Assembly (NCBI GenBank): GCA_003512825.1
Contig: DOOI01000128.1
Location: 1-8,511, forward strand
Source of the DNA: Paracoccaceae bacterium
GTDB lineage: Bacteria > Pseudomonadota > Alphaproteobacteria > Rhodobacterales > Rhodobacteraceae
Direction of reading: 5' to 3'
DNA length: 8,511 nucleotides
Each line of letters opens with the position of its first letter. The first letter of the stretch is position 1. The notes beneath the pieces were generated by a model, which saw nothing but the letters and a program-made list of their open reading frames with translations, was not told the DNA's origin and made no database searches. This document shows, in pieces, positions 6,160 through 8,511 of this stretch. Position numbers and translations under genes: made by a program.

Positions 6160-7197
6160 ATGCTGACATTCACCATCCGACGATTGGTGCTTACCCTCCC
6201 GACGCTTCTGGTAATCAGTCTCGTCATCTTCATGCTGCTGGAACTCGCCCCGGGCGATCCCATGGCGCAAGTACCGCTAACGGTTCCGCCGGAAGTAAAA
6301 GAGAAAAGGCGGGAAGCGCTCGGCTTAGGGCAGCCGAGCCATGTGCGATACCTAAAGTGGGTCTACCAGTTTTTCGTCGTCGAACCGTCAATCATGATTG
6401 ATTGGTTAACCTCGAAAAGCACCCTGCTTGGATGGCTGCCAGATACGTCACTTTATGGTGGTGATCTTCGCGTGATTTCATGGCAGACACGCTCTCCGGT
6501 GATGGACATTGTTGTACAGCGTCTTCCACAGACCATGTGGGTTGTTGGAATGGGCTATCTCTTCGGTGTGCTCATTGCGCTACCGATCGGAATTTACTCA
6601 GCTTATCGCCAATATTCGATCTTCGATCAGGTTGGCACATTCATCTCAATGGTTGGATTTTCTGTCCCAACCTTTTTCACGGGCGTTCTTTTGATTGTTG
6701 TCTTCTCTGTCAACTTGGGTTGGTTCCCATCGATCTATGACACGACGCTGAAGGTAAACTCTTGGGATAGCTTCTTGCAGCAAGCCCGACAGATGGTGAT
6801 GCCTGTGACAGTCTTGGCACTGTATAACGCGGCTCAGATCAGCAGGTTCATGCGCTCTTCAATGCTCGACAACCTCAACCAAGATTACGTCCGAACGGCC
6901 CGTGCCAAAGGCCTCTCGGAGCGTGTTGTTGTCTTGGTCCATGTGTTGCGAAACTCGATGATCCCTGTGGTAACCGTCATCGCTCTTGGCGTCCCGCAAG
7001 TTTTTGGCGGGGCGATCATTACCGAGCAAGTGTTCAAAGTGAATGGCTTGGGACAGCTGTTGATTGGTGCGATTGAAGCCAATGACCTTCCCATGGTGCA
7101 AACGCTCACGTTCATTTTTGCGCTTTTGATCGTCGTCTTTAACCTAATTGCTGACGTGCTTTACGGCATCATCGACCCGAGGATCCGCTATGACTGA
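6160..7197 (+). CDS. ABC importer inner-membrane permease, DppB/OppB type
   Basis: A 345-residue permease of the BPD_transp_1 family, forming half of the membrane channel. The first membrane helix, about residues 9-29, follows the typical basic start FTIRR and precedes the conserved ELAPGDP (28-34). A periplasmic region of about 80-90 residues follows. Further helices lie near 124-147, 157-186, 210-229, 266-290 and 314-338. The EAA loop that docks on the ATPase is at about 243-264 (YVRTARAKGLSERVVVLVHV with the following LRN), including the invariant-type G251. The C-terminus GIIDPRIRYD is characteristic of the DppB group. ATG at 6160 has AGAGG (6149-6153) as ribosome site. Its 3' end overlaps the second permease start by 8 bp, so the two are co-translated. 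Its ATPase partner is the fused protein encoded divergently at 2260-4080. Confidence 0.95.
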   Translation: MLTFTIRRLVLTLPTLLVISLVIFMLLELAPGDPMAQVPLTVPPEVKEKRREALGLGQPSHVRYLKWVYQFFVVEPSIMIDWLTSKSTLLGWLPDTSLYGGDLRVISWQTRSPVMDIVVQRLPQTMWVVGMGYLFGVLIALPIGIYSAYRQYSIFDQVGTFISMVGFSVPTFFTGVLLIVVFSVNLGWFPSIYDTTLKVNSWDSFLQQARQMVMPVTVLALYNAAQISRFMRSSMLDNLNQDYVRTARAKGLSERVVVLVHVLRNSMIPVVTVIALGVPQVFGGAIITEQVFKVNGLGQLLIGAIEANDLPMVQTLTFIFALLIVVFNLIADVLYGIIDPRIRYD

Positions 7198-8089
7198 TGT
7201 TCTCTCCACTCCCCCCCGCAGTCAGTGGCGCGATATCTGGGATCAATTCAAATCGCACCGAGGCGCCTTGATTGGTGGTGTCGTGTTTATGTCGATTGTC
7301 GTCGTCGTGTTCCTTGGACCACTGATTTGGACGATCGATCCAACACATGTTGAAATTCGGGCACGTAATAAATCGCCCTCGTTTTCGTATCCATTTGGAA
7401 CCGATCAATTGGGACGAGACATGTTGGCGCGGATGATGGCAGGTGGACGTGTGTCGATTTCTGTTGGCCTAACGGCTATGGCATTGGCAATCACACTCGG
7501 GTCTTCTGTCGGGCTTTTGGCAGGGTATTTTCGAAAACTCGACTGGCCGCTCATGCGTTTGACAGAAATATTCCAGTCTCTCCCCCTGCTGCCACTTTTG
7601 CTCGTCATGGTCACTCTGTTTCGCGAACCTCTGGCAGGTGCGTTCGGCCCTGAAAAGGGAACGTTTATTTTGATCGTCGGAGCGATTGGAGTAACAAGTT
7701 GGATGGCCACGGCCCGGATTGTGCGTGGATCGGTTTTGGCACTGAAAGAACGCGAGTTTGTCCTTGCCGCGCGCTCGATTGGCACCACTGACTTTAAGAT
7801 GATACTGCGCCATATCCTGCCGAACGTCATCTCGCCGATTATGGTTTCTGCCACTTTGGGTATTGCGGCGGCAATTATCACAGAGTCGGCTCTGTCCTTT
7901 CTCGGATTGGGTTTCCCACCAGACTTCCCAACTTGGGGGCGGCTACTTTACGACGCGGTTGATTACATGCAGCAATATCCCAGCCGCGTGATCTGGCCAG
8001 GGGTTGCCATTTCACTTACGGTTTTGTCTGTGAACTACCTTGGAGACGGGTTGCGCGACGCCCTCGACCCTCGCATTCGGGGCCGCTGA
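7190..8089 (+). CDS. ABC importer inner-membrane permease, DppC/OppC type
   Basis: A 299-residue partner permease forming the other half of the channel. An upstream in-frame ATG at 7148 lies deep in the preceding gene; I prefer ATG at 7190 because GAGGA sits at 7179-7183, six bases before it, and because the protein then starts with a normal DppC-type polar N-terminus. Features from that start: first helix about 26-48, the DppC-type block YPFGTDQLGRDMLARMMAGG (67-86), helices near 88-114, 127-145 and 158-178, the EAA loop at about 190-212 (FVLAARSIGTTDFKMILRHI, with G198), the ITESALSFLGLGFPP block (230-244), and the DPRIRGR C-terminus (293-299). It overlaps the first permease by 8 bp and ends the rightward operon, being followed by an intrinsic terminator 15 bases downstream. 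No ATPase gene follows, which is unusual for a dpp-type operon and is explained by the divergent ATPase. Confidence 0.95.
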   Translation: MTDVLSTPPRSQWRDIWDQFKSHRGALIGGVVFMSIVVVVFLGPLIWTIDPTHVEIRARNKSPSFSYPFGTDQLGRDMLARMMAGGRVSISVGLTAMALAITLGSSVGLLAGYFRKLDWPLMRLTEIFQSLPLLPLLLVMVTLFREPLAGAFGPEKGTFILIVGAIGVTSWMATARIVRGSVLALKEREFVLAARSIGTTDFKMILRHILPNVISPIMVSATLGIAAAIITESALSFLGLGFPPDFPTWGRLLYDAVDYMQQYPSRVIWPGVAISLTVLSVNYLGDGLRDALDPRIRGR

Positions 8090-8104
8090 AAATAGGAACA
8101 AAAG

Positions 8105-8139
8105 AATGGCCCAAGCGTCTTGCGAGGGCCATTTTTTTT
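8105..8139 (+). terminator. Intrinsic terminator of the transporter operon
   Basis: AATGGCCC (8105-8112) pairs with GGGCCATT (8126-8133). The 13-base interior can extend the structure through AAG/CTT (8113-8115 with 8119-8121). Eight consecutive T residues (8132-8139) follow directly. Stem plus T-run 15 bases after the permease stop makes this a confident Rho-independent terminator and marks the end of the transporter transcription unit. Confidence 0.92.
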
Positions 8140-8288
8140 CGCTCATTGCGATGCAGCAGATAACGTTCTGCCCCCATTGCGAGATGAGAAAAAAATCCGC
8201 CCCTTGCTTCAAAATTTCTAATTATGCGCCTTGAACGGGGTGTCTTCGTCTGCAAATGAGAATAAAATTCTGATTTGGAGTGCGTTCA
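8140..8288. promoter_or_regulatory. Intergenic region upstream of the YeeE/YedE-family gene
   Basis: These 149 bp separate the terminator from the next gene and should hold its promoter. Visible elements are the direct repeat CATTGCGA (8144-8151 and 8175-8182), nested stems CTCAT/ATGAG (8142-8146 with 8184-8188) and GCAGA/TCTGC (8156-8160 with 8167-8171), an AT-rich stretch near 8211-8225, a symmetric AGAAT-AAA-ATTCT (8259-8271) and the GGAG ribosome site (8277-8280). TTGAAC at 8231-8236 could be a -35, but no good -10 follows at normal spacing. Confidence 0.45.
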
Positions 8289-8511
8289 ATGTTTGAATCT
8301 CTTGGATTTGAGAATCTCACCCCCGGTCAAGCCGCCATTTGGTTTGGTCTCATGATTGGCGCTATGTTCGGAGCACTCGCTCAAGTAACCCGCTTTTGCT
8401 TTCGAAGCGCAATTTTGGGGGGGTGGCGAAATGAAGCTGCTGGTGTCTGGATCATGGCGCTGATTACCGCAACCATTGGAACGCAGGCTGCGGTTCGTCT
8501 TGAAATCATCT
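8289..8511 (+). CDS. YeeE/YedE-family membrane protein (inorganic sulfur compound transport), N-terminal part
   Basis: The first 74 codons are present and the gene runs off the right edge. ATG at 8289 has GGAG (8277-8280) eight bases upstream. Two hydrophobic segments are visible, about residues 14-32 and 51-69, joined by the stretch AQVTRFCFRSAILGGW (31-46). An R-x-C-type motif here (RFCFRS, with C37) is the hallmark of the YeeE/YedE family, whose characterised members include thiosulfate-uptake proteins that pass their substrate along conserved cysteines. Full-length members are either about 140 residues (half-size) or 350-400 residues (two repeats); which applies here cannot be seen. It lies beyond a strong terminator and has its own leader, so it is a separate transcription unit, probably unrelated to the peptide importer. 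Confidence 0.8.
   Translation, partial: MFESLGFENLTPGQAAIWFGLMIGAMFGALAQVTRFCFRSAILGGWRNEAAGVWIMALITATIGTQAAVRLEII

Noticed and set aside
6143..6166. Seven-codon mini-frame overlapping the first permease start
   Set aside because: Too short and without a ribosome site of its own; the permease start at 6160 has AGAGG in the right place.
7148..7189. Longer N-terminus for the second permease from ATG at 7148
   Set aside because: It would add 14 atypical residues within the first permease gene; ATG at 7190 has a better-placed GAGGA and gives the usual DppC start.
7405..7881. Minus-strand open frame of 158 codons
   Set aside because: Antisense to the second permease, whose EAA loop and family blocks are clear on the plus strand.
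8012..8255. Minus-strand small frames across the operon terminator
   Set aside because: They cross a strong intrinsic terminator and the permease 3' end, with no motif; considered chance frames.
8259..8271. Irr (ICE) iron box before the YeeE/YedE-family gene
   Set aside because: The half sites AGAA and TTCT are five bases apart here, whereas the ICE motif needs three, so the match fails.

Overview
The window looks like chromosomal DNA from an alphaproteobacterium, most likely a marine member of the Rhodobacteraceae (Roseobacter-like). This is judged from protein style, moderate GC by eye and gene order, not from a marker gene, so the assignment is tentative. No mobile element, CRISPR array, tRNA or rRNA was seen.

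Most of the window is one divergent locus built around a peptide-type (Dpp/Opp/GsiA family) ABC importer. A leftward operon (minus strand, 4080 down to the left edge) encodes a fused double ATPase, then an M20/ArgE-like metallo-deacylase, then an FAD-dependent amine/amino-acid oxidoreductase of the DAO family that is cut off by the window edge. These three genes are packed with a 3-bp gap and a 4-bp ATGA overlap. A rightward operon (plus strand, 4374 to 8089) encodes a secreted substrate-binding protein and two inner-membrane permeases, and closes with a strong intrinsic terminator. The transporter is therefore split across a divergent promoter region: ATPase with the enzymes on the left, binding protein and membrane channel on the right.

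The 293-bp divergent intergenic region (4081-4373) holds a near-perfect TTGACA -35 for the leftward operon, a long imperfect dyad that could be a shared operator, two mutually exclusive pairings that could act in the rightward leader, a small hairpin and a strong Shine-Dalgarno sequence. An 11-bp perfect hairpin separates the binding-protein gene from the permeases and probably lowers or stabilises expression differentially.

My reading of the whole is inference: a peptide-like or N-acylated amino compound is captured and imported, its amide is cleaved by the M20 enzyme, and the released amine or amino acid is oxidised by the flavoprotein. The substrate cannot be read from the sequence. At the right edge a separate transcription unit begins with the N-terminus of a YeeE/YedE-family membrane protein (inorganic sulfur compound transport). 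I see no clearly unprecedented system; the most interesting parts are the transporter-plus-enzyme divergon and its structured control region.
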